A stretch of DNA of 44,672 bases. Origin: Gammaproteobacteria bacterium. Lineage in GTDB: Bacteria > Pseudomonadota > Gammaproteobacteria > Arenicellales > Poriferihabitantaceae. The position numbers and the translations under genes were made by a program. Position 1 is the stretch's first letter; each line of letters begins with the position of its first letter. The DNA lies in contig VYGS01000059.1 of NCBI GenBank assembly GCA_009841725.1, forward strand, positions 1 to 44,672. The letters run 5' to 3'. The notes below the pieces were generated by a model that was not told the DNA's origin, made no database searches, and worked only from the letters and a program-made list of their open reading frames with translations. This document shows, one piece after another, positions 9,042-18,020 of this stretch.

Positions 9042-9866
9042 CTATTCGACCTGCACCTCGTACCCCGCATGCTTGCGGATGTTGATGACCCCGCTATCCG
9101 TGATCAGGTATTGCCCCTTGATGCCGAGCAGCCGGCCGGAGACCTCGGCCTGCCTGTCGAGATTCAGGGGAACGATCTTCCCGGGAAACGCCTCGACCGG
9201 GTAGTCGAGGGTGACCGGATCGTCATCGAGGACTTCCCAGGCCAGGTCCGGATGCCTCGCGCGCTGGGCCTCGATGTCGTCGCTCACCCTTTCGAGGACG
9301 GAATGTCGAAGCTCGCGCATGTCGATCTCCTCCGGATGCCCCTTGAGCATCCTTCTCCAGTCGGTCCGGTCATTGAGATGCGCCTTCATCGCCGCCTCAA
9401 TCAGTCCCGAGTGAAACCGGCTCCGCACCCGCAGCGCCGGGATCGCCTGCCGGGCCCCCTGGTCGATCCAGCGCGTGGGAATCTGGTTGATCCGCGTGAT
9501 CCCCACCTTGATCCCGGAGGTGTTGGCGAGATAGACGATGTGATCCTGCATGCAGTGTCTCTCTCCCCATGCAGGATCCCTGCACGTTCCCAGATGATAG
9601 TGGCACGTTTCCGGCTTCAGAATGCACATATCGCACTCGGCAAGCGACCGGAAACAGGGAAAGCAATATCCCTGGTTGAAGCTTTTGCGCATGGCCCTGC
9701 CGCAGGCGACGCAATGCATTCTGCCCGTATACCGAAGGCTGAAACGGCCGCCGACCCTCTCCGAGACGGGAAACAGTCCGTCGCCGACCGGAATCCGGTA
9801 CGTCACCCGGACGTCCAGGGCGGAGTGCATCTTGCGCAGGGTTCCCGTGAGGTTCTCTTCAGACAT
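9042..9866 (-). CDS. DUF2797 protein
   Basis: MSEENLTGTLRKM...; Cys-rich region CVACGRAMRKSFNQGYCFPCF...CDMC followed by HIVYLANTSGIKVGITR. Confidence 0.8.
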   Translation of the reverse strand: MSEENLTGTLRKMHSALDVRVTYRIPVGDGLFPVSERVGGRFSLRYTGRMHCVACGRAMRKSFNQGYCFPCFRSLAECDMCILKPETCHYHLGTCRDPAWGERHCMQDHIVYLANTSGIKVGITRINQIPTRWIDQGARQAIPALRVRSRFHSGLIEAAMKAHLNDRTDWRRMLKGHPEEIDMRELRHSVLERVSDDIEAQRARHPDLAWEVLDDDPVTLDYPVEAFPGKIVPLNLDRQAEVSGRLLGIKGQYLITDSGVINIRKHAGYEVQVE

Positions 9867-10108
9867 GGACAACCGGATTCATGAATACTTTGCGATACCG
9901 AATACAGGGTCGAGACCGGCCCCGACCGCCGCATTCGATCCCATTATATTCCGAAAGACCCGGACAGGGGCGGCTCGCCTCTCCTTCTCCATGCTTCATG
10001 TACGGCTGATGCGAACAGAAGACCGGCCACCCGTTTGCCGCTTGACAGGAACCCCGCAGCCCGCATCCAGTGATACAATCGCCGATTCCACAAACACTCC
10101 CGCTCCAG

Positions 10109-10669
10109 ATGGACAGAATCGACACGATATCCGGGCATTACCGCTCGCTCATCGAACTGATCGGCGAGACCCCCGGCCGCGACGGACTCAAGGGCACGCC
10201 GAGTCGGGCCGCGAAGGCCCTCGAGCACCTGACCTCCGGCTACCGGCAGACTCTCGATGAGGTGGTCAACGGCGCGATTTTCGAATCGGACAACGACCAG
10301 ATGGTGCTCATCAAGGACATCGAGCTCTACTCGCTCTGCGAGCACCACATGCTGCCGTTCGTGGGCAAGTGCCACATCGCGTACCTGCCGTCCGGCCAAG
10401 TCATCGGACTGTCCAAGATGGCCCGCATCACCGACATGTACGCAAGGCGGCTGCAGATCCAGGAGAACCTGACCGAGCAGATCGCCCGAGCGATCGAACA
10501 GGTCACGAACGCGAGGGGCGTCGGCGTGATCATCGAGGCGCGCCATTTCTGCATGATGATGCGGGGCGTGGAGAAACAGAATTCCATCATGAAGACGTCC
10601 ATGATGCTCGGCACGTTCAGAAACGACCACCGCACGAGGGCGGAGTTTCTCAATCTGGTCACCGAATAG
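10109..10669 (+). CDS. folE: GTP cyclohydrolase I
   Basis: 186 aa; [35 protein letters not shown] and [17 protein letters not shown] signatures. Confidence 0.95.
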   Translation: MDRIDTISGHYRSLIELIGETPGRDGLKGTPSRAAKALEHLTSGYRQTLDEVVNGAIFESDNDQMVLIKDIELYSLCEHHMLPFVGKCHIAYLPSGQVIGLSKMARITDMYARRLQIQENLTEQIARAIEQVTNARGVGVIIEARHFCMMMRGVEKQNSIMKTSMMLGTFRNDHRTRAEFLNLVTE

Positions 10670-10705
10670 GACCCCGCGCACCGCAAGCCGCCACACGCAC
10701 TCGTC

Positions 10706-10885
10706 ATGGATACCTGGGAGAAGATTGCCATCGGCATCGTGATCGTCCTGGTCACGCTGTTCATGCTGCCCGGAACCCGGCGCATGATCGAGGTCAGCAA
10801 GGATGCGCCGAAAGACTGGAAGGGAGTGCTCCTGCCGATCGGGGCCGTCATCGCATTCGTCGTCTTTCTCGTCCTGACCCTGTAG
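10706..10885 (+). CDS. Small membrane protein (59 aa)
   Basis: Own translation: MDTWEKIAIGIVIVLVTLFMLPGTRRMIEVSKDAPKDWKGVLLPIGAVIAFVVFLVLTL; two hydrophobic segments; downstream of folE; not in the supplied ORF track. Confidence 0.6.
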   Translation: MDTWEKIAIGIVIVLVTLFMLPGTRRMIEVSKDAPKDWKGVLLPIGAVIAFVVFLVLTL

Positions 10886-11094
10886 AACGCCCGCCTCCGG
10901 CATGCGCCGGAATTCCGCCAGAGTCGACTTGCCAAGGCACGAGTCGATACAAGTATTTTTGACTGCAACGCAAAAATAAGTAATACTAATTCCCCGGGAA
11001 ATCGGGCTATGCTTCCGGTTGCCATGGATTCTTGTTTTATGCGCCACGTGTCTTTGCTGAATTGCCGCGTGTCCTTTACTTAATTACGGAGTGT

Positions 11095-12321
11095 ATGATG
11101 AAACGTCGAGACCTATTGATCGGGGCCGCGGGGGGTACCGTCACCGCCGCAGCCATCACACTATCCGGCTGCACCGACGACAAGGCTGCCAAACAGGCGC
11201 AGGAGGAGGCCTCCCGTCTGAAAACGGAGCTTGAACTCGCACGGGCCGAAATCGAACAGCTGAAGCAGGAAGCCGCCAAGGCGGCGGCGGAACCCGAAGC
11301 GCCGGCGGTCGTGAAGGATCGCGTGGAAATCGCGATCGTCTCCACCTGGCCGCGGGATTTCCCCGGACTCGGCACGGGCGCCCAGCGGTTCGCCGACCGG
11401 CTGACCACCATGAGCGAAGGCCGCTTTGCGGTCGAATACTTCTCCGCGGGAGAGCGGGTGGGCGCATTCGACTCCTTCGACGAGGTCGCTTCCGGCAACG
11501 CCCAGATCTACCATGCGGCGGACTACTACTGGAAAGGCAAGCATCCCGGATGGGCCTACTTCACCGCCGTGCCGTTCGGGTTGACCTACACCGAGATCAA
11601 CGCGTGGATCCGGTTTGGCGGCGGCCAGGAGCTGTGGGACGAGCTGGCCGGCGAATACGGCCTCAAAAACCTGATGTGCGGCAACACCGGCGTGCAGATG
11701 GGCGGCTGGTTCCGCAAGGAGATGAATTCCGCCGACGACTTCAAGGGACTCAAGATGCGTATCCCGGGACTCGGCGGCGACGTGCTGGCCAAGCTCGGCG
11801 CCTCGCCGGTTTCGCTTCCCGGAGGCCAGATTTACGAGAACCTGGTCTCCGGCGCGATCGACGCCACGGAATGGGTCGGGCCGTGGAACGACGAGATCAT
11901 GAAATTCTACGAAGCCGCCAAGTACTACTACTATCCGGGCATGCACGAGCCGGGCGCGATGCTGGCCGCCGGCGTCAACAAGAGCTTCTGGGACGGCCTG
12001 AGCGACAGTGACAAGGCGCTCATCGAATCGGCCGCCGGCACGGAAAACGATGTCATGATGTCCGAGTACAACGCCAAGAACGGCGACGCGCTTGCCCGGC
12101 TGATCAACGATCAGGGCATTCAGCTGCGCCGTTTCAGCGACGACATCTACGACTCGTTCGGGGAAGCGGCCTCTGCGGTATTCGACGAAACCGTCCAGCA
12201 CAGCGATCTGGCCAGGCGGATTCACGAAAGCTTCGCCAGGGCGCGCTCGAATGTCGGAGGCTGGGCGAAGATTTCCGATCAGGAATACATGCGCCAACGC
12301 AACCGGGTGCTCGGCGTATAA
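11095..12321 (+). CDS. TRAP transporter DctP-type solute-binding protein, TakP-like, with Tat signal, lipobox and N-terminal coiled-coil linker
   Basis: MMKRRDLLIGAAGG...LSGC; EEASRLKTELELARAEIEQLKQEAAKAAAE linker; ATEWVGPWNDEIMKFYEAAKYYYYPGMHEPG resembles TakP-type 2-oxoacid binding proteins. Confidence 0.88.
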   Translation: MMKRRDLLIGAAGGTVTAAAITLSGCTDDKAAKQAQEEASRLKTELELARAEIEQLKQEAAKAAAEPEAPAVVKDRVEIAIVSTWPRDFPGLGTGAQRFADRLTTMSEGRFAVEYFSAGERVGAFDSFDEVASGNAQIYHAADYYWKGKHPGWAYFTAVPFGLTYTEINAWIRFGGGQELWDELAGEYGLKNLMCGNTGVQMGGWFRKEMNSADDFKGLKMRIPGLGGDVLAKLGASPVSLPGGQIYENLVSGAIDATEWVGPWNDEIMKFYEAAKYYYYPGMHEPGAMLAAGVNKSFWDGLSDSDKALIESAAGTENDVMMSEYNAKNGDALARLINDQGIQLRRFSDDIYDSFGEAASAVFDETVQHSDLARRIHESFARARSNVGGWAKISDQEYMRQRNRVLGV

Positions 12322-12330
12322 TCTCGTCAA

Positions 12331-12377
12331 GGTCCGGCGGCGATGTCTGACGACCTCGTGCGCCGGGCCTCTTTTCG
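12331..12377 (+). terminator. Intercistronic stem-loop with T-rich tail between dctP and dctQ (attenuator or mRNA-stabilising)
   Basis: GGTCCGGCG (12331-12339) pairs with CGCCGGGCC (12361-12369) with one G-T wobble, followed by tcttttcg. Confidence 0.4.
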
Positions 12378-13394
12378 TTGACCTCCGTGCCGGCGAAGCC
12401 GCTCCGCCTTGACCTGTTCTTCAGGCTCGCCGCGGCGGCGGGCGTGGTGTCGGTCTTCCTGTTTCTGATCGACAACCTCCTGATCTACTGGTTCGGTCAG
12501 CCTGGCCTTCGCACCTTCTTCGGCCATCTCGGCCTGCTGGCGGCCCCCGGCCCCTCCGACCTGACCGGAGGCCAGATCGTATCCGGGTGGATTCAGCTGT
12601 CCGTCTTCGCGCTGGTCCTGGCGGCAATGGCCCTCCTTTGCGCGGTATCGCGCTCGCGATCCCTCGACGACGATGCGGCGCTGTATTCGTGCGTCGCCGC
12701 CTATATCGTCCGCACCGCATTCTGGGCCATCCTGCTGATCGGTGTCGCCGACATGCTGATCTCGTTCCTCCGGGTGGAAGGCTTTCTGCCCGCAGTGTTC
12801 GGCGATCACTATGCGACCCAGCTGGGACGCTCCATCTTTCGCGGCACCTACGTCCACTACCCGCTGATGGCCGCCGCCGCCCTGATCGCGCTGTATCATC
12901 GCGGCCTGGGGTTCATCTGGCTGGCCGTGCTGATCGTCGCCGCGGAATTCCTGATCGTCCTGACCCGTTTCATCTTCTCCTACGAGCAGGCGTTCATGGG
13001 CGATCTCGTGCGCTTCTGGTACGCCGGGCTGTTCCTGTTCGCGAGCGCCTACACGCTGGTGCACGACGGGCATGTCCGGGTCGACGTCTTCTACACCAAT
13101 TTCACTCCCCGGGGAAAGGCCCTGACCAACATCTTCGGCTCCCTGCTTCTGGGACTGCCGCTTTGCTGGAACATCCTGTACCAGGGCATGCACGGCAAGG
13201 GCAGCGTGATCAACAGCCCGCTGCTCAGCTTCGAAATCTCCCAGAGCGGCTTCGGCATGTACACCAAGTACCTGATGGCCGGGTATCTGGTCGTCTTCGC
13301 GACGAGCATGGCGGTGCAGTTCACGGCGCTCATACTCGAGAACATCTCGACATTCAGGTCGCCGCCGACCGACACCGCCGAAAGCGAGGCCTGA
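12378..13394 (+). CDS. TRAP transporter small permease (DctQ), extended form
   Basis: 338 aa multi-TM protein (TTG start) between DctP and DctM; C-terminal half has DctQ-like content (FASAYTLVHDGHVRVDVFY). Confidence 0.82.
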   Translation: MTSVPAKPLRLDLFFRLAAAAGVVSVFLFLIDNLLIYWFGQPGLRTFFGHLGLLAAPGPSDLTGGQIVSGWIQLSVFALVLAAMALLCAVSRSRSLDDDAALYSCVAAYIVRTAFWAILLIGVADMLISFLRVEGFLPAVFGDHYATQLGRSIFRGTYVHYPLMAAAALIALYHRGLGFIWLAVLIVAAEFLIVLTRFIFSYEQAFMGDLVRFWYAGLFLFASAYTLVHDGHVRVDVFYTNFTPRGKALTNIFGSLLLGLPLCWNILYQGMHGKGSVINSPLLSFEISQSGFGMYTKYLMAGYLVVFATSMAVQFTALILENISTFRSPPTDTAESEA

Positions 13395-13397
13395 TCC

Positions 13398-16067
13398 ATG
13401 GAACTGGTTTTTCTCGGCGTCCTGATTCTGCTGATGATCATCGCCCTGAGTTCGGGCTTTCCGGTCGCGTTCGCCCTGCCCGGCTCCGCGATCGGCGCCA
13501 TCGCCATAGCCGCCTTCTGCGGATACGTGTTCACCGGCGACTCGAGCTCGTATTTCGCGCAGGACGGCCCGGTGCAGTGGCTGACCGCCGGGATCACGAA
13601 TTTCAGGAGCCTCTACTGGGAGGTCGAACGCGATACGCTGATCGCGATACCCCTGTTCGTCTTCATGGGCATCATGCTGCAGCGGTCCAAGATCGCCGAG
13701 GACCTTCTGGTCGCGATGGCGCAGCTGTTCGGCCCGGTGCCGGGCGGGCTCGGAATATCCGTGGTGTTCGTGGGCGCCCTCCTGGCCGCCACCACCGGCA
13801 TTCTGGGCGCCACCGTGATCGCCATGGGACTGATTTCCCTGCCGGCGATGATCCGCCACAACTACTCGAAGCCCCTTGCCACCGGCACGATCTGCGCTTC
13901 CGGAACCCTGGGCCAGATCATTCCGCCCTCGATCGTCCTCATCATTCTCGCCGACCAGCTGGCCAATGCCGCCGACCAGGCCCGGACCATGCGCGCGGCC
14001 GAGTACAAGCAGTCGACCGGGGAATTCTCGATGCCGCCGGAAATGGACATCACCTCGGCAAGCGCTGGAGACATGTTCATGGGCGCGCTGGTCCCCGGAC
14101 TGGTCCTTGTCGGGCTCTACATGCTGTACATCCTGGTCCGGGCCCTGCTGAAACCCGAGGTCGCGCCACCCGTTCCGCACGAAGGCCAGTACGACCGCAA
14201 GTTCTTCATCTCGATCGGGATGTCCCTGATCCCGCCCCTGACCCTGATCTTCGCCGTGCTCGGATCGATCGTGACGGGCATCGCGACCGTCAACCAGGCG
14301 GGCGCGATCGGGGCCGTCGGCGCGATCGTCATGGGCGGCTACCGCCTCTCGCCGCCCGGGCGCCGCCGCTATGTGCCCCTGCTGGTCTCCCTCCTGTCGC
14401 TGGTGGTCATCTTCGTTCTTCAAAAGACGTTCGACCTGAACGTCAAGAACATCACCAGCCAGAGCGATATGATCGGGGTGATCCTGGCGGCCATCGCGGT
14501 GGCGTTTCTGGTCGTCGCCGTCCTGGTCAGCACCTGGCGCACGTTCAGGATCGACGACACGCTAAGGCAGGTGATGATCGAGACCGCCAAGACCACCACC
14601 ATGGTTTTCATCATCCTGATCGGCGCGGCCATGCTGACGGCCGCCTTCCGGGGATTCGGCGGCGAGCATCTGGTGCGCGACTTCCTGACCGGACTTCCCG
14701 GCGGCTTCTGGACCCAGTTCCTGGTCGTGATGCTGGTGATCTTCCTGCTCGGATTCTTTCTCGATTTCATCGAGATCGCGGTCGTCGTGGTTCCCATCGT
14801 CGCGCCGATCCTGCTGGCCGATCCGTCCGCCAACGTGACGGCCGTCTGGCTCGGGGTCATGGTCGGCCTGAATATCCAGACGTCCTTCCTGACGCCCCCG
14901 TTTGGATTCGCGCTGTTCTATCTGCGGGGCGTCGCCCCCAAGACGGTCAAGACGACCCACATCTACAAAGGGGCCACGGCCTTTATCGCGCTGCAGCTTC
15001 TGGGCCTGGCCATCGCGGGCTATTTCCCTGGGCTGGTGAATTACATGCCGAACCGGACGTTCCTGACATCGGAGACCGCCCCGCCTCCCGTCAACCCGAA
15101 ACTGCAGGCATGCATCGAAGAGCAGATCTTCCCCCTCTATCTGGAAGAGGAAGACCGGATCGTCATGGCGATCGACAAAGCGCGCCGCATTGATCTGTCC
15201 CCGCTTCCCGACCGCTACAGGGAGCCCCTTCACGAAAGCTTCGATCTCGCCCTGGACACCTTCGCGCTGGTCGATGAGTCCCTGTCGGCCAGAACCAGTC
15301 TGGATGCCTACGTCGAGGACTACAAGCCGCTGCATGCGACAACCCGGCAGATCCAGATCCGGGTGAGAAGCATCGACCGCCGCATCAAGCAGCTGGAAAC
15401 CCGGCTTCGCCGCCTTGAACGGGACGGCGCGGACGAGCAGGAAATCGAGCGCTTCAAGAATTCGCTCTATGAACTTGGTCTTGAGCGCCGGACGCTGATC
15501 GACCGGCTGCCGCCGCAATGGGAAGAACAGCGCGCCGAGTACAAGGCGCTCGAGAAGGCCGACAAGTCGAGCCGTGTCGCCTACCGAAGAAATGTCGACG
15601 CGGCCTACGAACCGCTCCAGAAAGTGCTTGCGGTGCTGAAGGAGCAGGACGCGCTCGCCGGAATGAAGGACGATGTCGAGCGGTTGCGCTCGTTGCTTGA
15701 AGCCGGGGTCACGCCCGAGAATCTGGACCATGTCATCGAACAGTTCAAACTGACGGAAATCGATCTTGGGGCTCTCGCCGGTGTCAATGACATTCGCTCC
15801 TCTCTCACCGCCTCGCGGCGAGCCGTGTCCGGCGAAGAAGTGAACGTATCGGAAGCCATCGCACTGCATGAAGCCGCCGTGGCGGAGCTGGAGCGGGAGT
15901 TGTCATGGAGGAAGTCGGCGGACGGACTTCGCAGCGCCTTGGGCGAATACGACGAGGCCATTCGAGACACGATCGGCCTTCGCCTGCAGCGGCGGCTTAC
16001 CCAGGACCAAGCCGAGGATGTTGCCAGCTGTCTCTCGGGGCACCGGGACATCTCCATGAGTTTCTAG
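13398..16067 (+). CDS. TRAP transporter large permease (DctM) with ~335-aa C-terminal coiled-coil-rich extension
   Basis: 889 aa; DctM motifs (DTLIAIPLFVFMGIML, GTLGQIIPPSIVLIIL, LGFFLDFIEIAVVVVPI, LNIQTSFLTPPFGFALFYLRGV); non-TM charged heptad-rich tail after ~residue 550. Confidence 0.9.
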   Translation: MELVFLGVLILLMIIALSSGFPVAFALPGSAIGAIAIAAFCGYVFTGDSSSYFAQDGPVQWLTAGITNFRSLYWEVERDTLIAIPLFVFMGIMLQRSKIAEDLLVAMAQLFGPVPGGLGISVVFVGALLAATTGILGATVIAMGLISLPAMIRHNYSKPLATGTICASGTLGQIIPPSIVLIILADQLANAADQARTMRAAEYKQSTGEFSMPPEMDITSASAGDMFMGALVPGLVLVGLYMLYILVRALLKPEVAPPVPHEGQYDRKFFISIGMSLIPPLTLIFAVLGSIVTGIATVNQAGAIGAVGAIVMGGYRLSPPGRRRYVPLLVSLLSLVVIFVLQKTFDLNVKNITSQSDMIGVILAAIAVAFLVVAVLVSTWRTFRIDDTLRQVMIETAKTTTMVFIILIGAAMLTAAFRGFGGEHLVRDFLTGLPGGFWTQFLVVMLVIFLLGFFLDFIEIAVVVVPIVAPILLADPSANVTAVWLGVMVGLNIQTSFLTPPFGFALFYLRGVAPKTVKTTHIYKGATAFIALQLLGLAIAGYFPGLVNYMPNRTFLTSETAPPPVNPKLQACIEEQIFPLYLEEEDRIVMAIDKARRIDLSPLPDRYREPLHESFDLALDTFALVDESLSARTSLDAYVEDYKPLHATTRQIQIRVRSIDRRIKQLETRLRRLERDGADEQEIERFKNSLYELGLERRTLIDRLPPQWEEQRAEYKALEKADKSSRVAYRRNVDAAYEPLQKVLAVLKEQDALAGMKDDVERLRSLLEAGVTPENLDHVIEQFKLTEIDLGALAGVNDIRSSLTASRRAVSGEEVNVSEAIALHEAAVAELERELSWRKSADGLRSALGEYDEAIRDTIGLRLQRRLTQDQAEDVASCLSGHRDISMSF

Positions 16068-16195
16068 CCCGGATTTCCGGCCATCCGGGCGGCGGTCAAT
16101 CGGGAGAGGGCCGAGAGGATTCGATGGGAAACGGGTCGGTGGTCGGCCAGGAAAGCTTCTCAAGAGGCCGAAAAGACCTCCTCGCAAGCAATAAA

Positions 16196-16232
16196 CCCTG
16201 AAAATTTATAGTCGACCTATCAATTTTCAGGG
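16196..16232. terminator. Strong stem-loop between convergent dctM and redoxin genes
   Basis: CCCTGAAAATT (16196-16206) and AATTTTCAGGG (16222-16232) are perfect 11-bp arms; inner ATAG/CTAT extends the stem; no clear T-tract. Confidence 0.45.
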
Positions 16233-16317
16233 TAGAGCGTGTCCGTGCAGTAAAGATCGGACAACTGCTTCAGGAACTCCCGCTCTGGCGGGACTGACCG
16301 TCAGACGACGGCAAGGG

Positions 16318-16917
16318 TCAGCCCGACGGCGCGAGACCCGGCTTCCACTTGATGTTGCAACCTATTGAGGGTTTCTGGTCGTCCGGGACCGGAATTCCCT
16401 GAAGGAGACAATCCATGGCGGCCCTGAGATCCCTGCCCGTGGGGTGCTCGCCGGCGGAATCGTAGTTTCCGGATGAAATTCGGCGGGGACGGCTGTCATC
16501 GAACTGTCCCCGGTACACCAGTCTGAGATCGCTGTCGAAGAGATAGATATCTGGAGTGCAGGCGGCGTCATAGGACCGGGCCACTTCCTGCGAATCGTCG
16601 AGAAGATAGGGAAACGGGTAGCCGCGCTCCCGCTTTTCGCGGATCATGTTCTCCATGCCGTCTTCGGGAAACGCCGAGGTGTCGTTGCTGTTGATGGCGA
16701 CAAAGCCGATGCCTTTCGCCATGTATTCCCGGGCGGTGCCGGCGAGGGCGTCGGCGATGTGGATGACATAGGGGCAATGATTGCAGATGAACAGCACCGC
16801 CGTGCCCCTTTCGCCGCGCTGACTGGCCAGATCGACGGTCGCCCCCTCGGTCGAGGGAAGCGAAAAATCGGGAGCCCGGGTCCCGATCGGAAGCATGTTG
16901 GAGGGAGTCAGGGACAT
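16318..16917 (-). CDS. Thioredoxin-like redoxin (AhpC/TSA or peroxiredoxin-like)
   Basis: MSLTPSNMLPIGTRAPDFSLPSTEG...VLFICNHCPYVIHIADAL; CNHC active-site-like motif. Confidence 0.85.
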   Translation of the reverse strand: MSLTPSNMLPIGTRAPDFSLPSTEGATVDLASQRGERGTAVLFICNHCPYVIHIADALAGTAREYMAKGIGFVAINSNDTSAFPEDGMENMIREKRERGYPFPYLLDDSQEVARSYDAACTPDIYLFDSDLRLVYRGQFDDSRPRRISSGNYDSAGEHPTGRDLRAAMDCLLQGIPVPDDQKPSIGCNIKWKPGLAPSG

Positions 16918-17145
16918 AGCGGTCTCACAATGTCGAATGGCGCAGATTCGCGAGGCCGATTCCGGTGGGATCACGATCTTCGCTGGTTTTCATCGCCGCA
17001 GAGTATACCCCAACCCAGGCGTCGTTGACGCTCCGGGCAGGACCGAAAGAAGGGAATTGGCAAGATAGGGCCTGCTGGCCAAAACGCTTCCCGACCCCGG
17101 AATCGGTCGAAAAAACTTCTGGAACATGGCGGCCACTTCACTCTT

Positions 17146-17190
17146 TGTTTCACATATAATTCCATGTTTCCATATAATCAGCAGGAAACA
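17146..17190. promoter_or_regulatory. Promoter/operator: tandem TGTTTC(A)CATATAAT repeats and IR TGTTTCC-N12-GGAAACA
   Basis: Direct repeat 17146-17160 / 17165-17178 containing TATAAT twice; 7-bp perfect IR 17165-17171 / 17184-17190 overlapping the second TATAAT. Confidence 0.5.
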
Positions 17191-17207
17191 AGGCAAGAGA
17201 TGACACG

Positions 17208-18020
17208 ATGAACCCACGAGCCCTGAATCCCATGTCAACATCAGAGGTACCCCTGCCCCAGGCGCCTCTGGCACGGGTAATCGCCCAAATACGATTCCCT
17301 TCCATTCTGGCCGTCCACAACCCTGACATGGTCGCGAAATTCCAGGAGAAGCATCGTCATGATTACCCCTTTCTCACTCAGGATCATGTCCATAGCATCG
17401 AACTGGTCGGTGATCAAACACCGAATGTCCACCACGGCATCGTATGGCGCCTCGCGGATCAGGAAAATGCCATTTGGAGGCTGTCTCTGGGGGTGGATTT
17501 CGTTGCCCTTGAAACGTCTTCCTATGACAGTCGAAGCGACTTTCTCAACCGCCTTGATGCCGTTGTTTCCTCCGTTGAGCAGATCTTCAAACCTGTATCG
17601 GCTAGCCGCATCGGGTTGCGCTATATCGACAGGCTAACCGATGGAGCGGTCGATCGAATCGGCGAACTGATCCAGCCAGGCATACTCGGTATAATGAAGC
17701 CTTCTGGAAGCCCCGAGCTCATGCTTGGAGACTCTGTCATTCATCAGATTACGGAGACACAATTTCTGGCTCCAGAAAGTGCCCGGATTCAAGGACGCTG
17801 GGGGCTATTGCCCGCAAACATGACCTACGATCCCGATGCTCTGGAGCCGATCGCCAAGAAGAGCTGGATTTTGGATCTCGACATGTTCAAAATGAAATCC
17901 CATCCCTTTTCCAGCGAAGCGATACTGACAACCACGACCGATTTTGCGGAATGTCTCCATTGGCTCTTTCGCCAAATGGTTACAGAGGAATTCTTGAGAT
18001 TCTACGGAGGATTGCAATGA
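17208..18020 (+). CDS. TIGR04255-family-like protein
   Basis: 270 aa; PLPQAPLARVIAQIRFP N-terminus and ASRIGLRYIDRL motif resemble the sporadically distributed TIGR04255 family. Confidence 0.7.
   Translation: MNPRALNPMSTSEVPLPQAPLARVIAQIRFPSILAVHNPDMVAKFQEKHRHDYPFLTQDHVHSIELVGDQTPNVHHGIVWRLADQENAIWRLSLGVDFVALETSSYDSRSDFLNRLDAVVSSVEQIFKPVSASRIGLRYIDRLTDGAVDRIGELIQPGILGIMKPSGSPELMLGDSVIHQITETQFLAPESARIQGRWGLLPANMTYDPDALEPIAKKSWILDLDMFKMKSHPFSSEAILTTTTDFAECLHWLFRQMVTEEFLRFYGGLQ

Noticed and set aside
10958-10988. Promoter TTGACT...TAATAC upstream of the first TRAP operon
   Set aside because: -35-like TTGACT is good but the spacing to a -10 is ambiguous (16 or 19 nt); not listed as a feature
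12327-14423. 698-aa minus-strand ORF opposite dctQ/dctM
   Set aside because: Charged low-complexity shadow ORF (D/Q/H/R-rich), antisense to TRAP genes
12587-15193. 868-aa ORF overlapping dctQ and dctM in another frame
   Set aside because: Arg/Gly/Pro-rich shadow frame; real TM-rich TRAP proteins occupy the other frames
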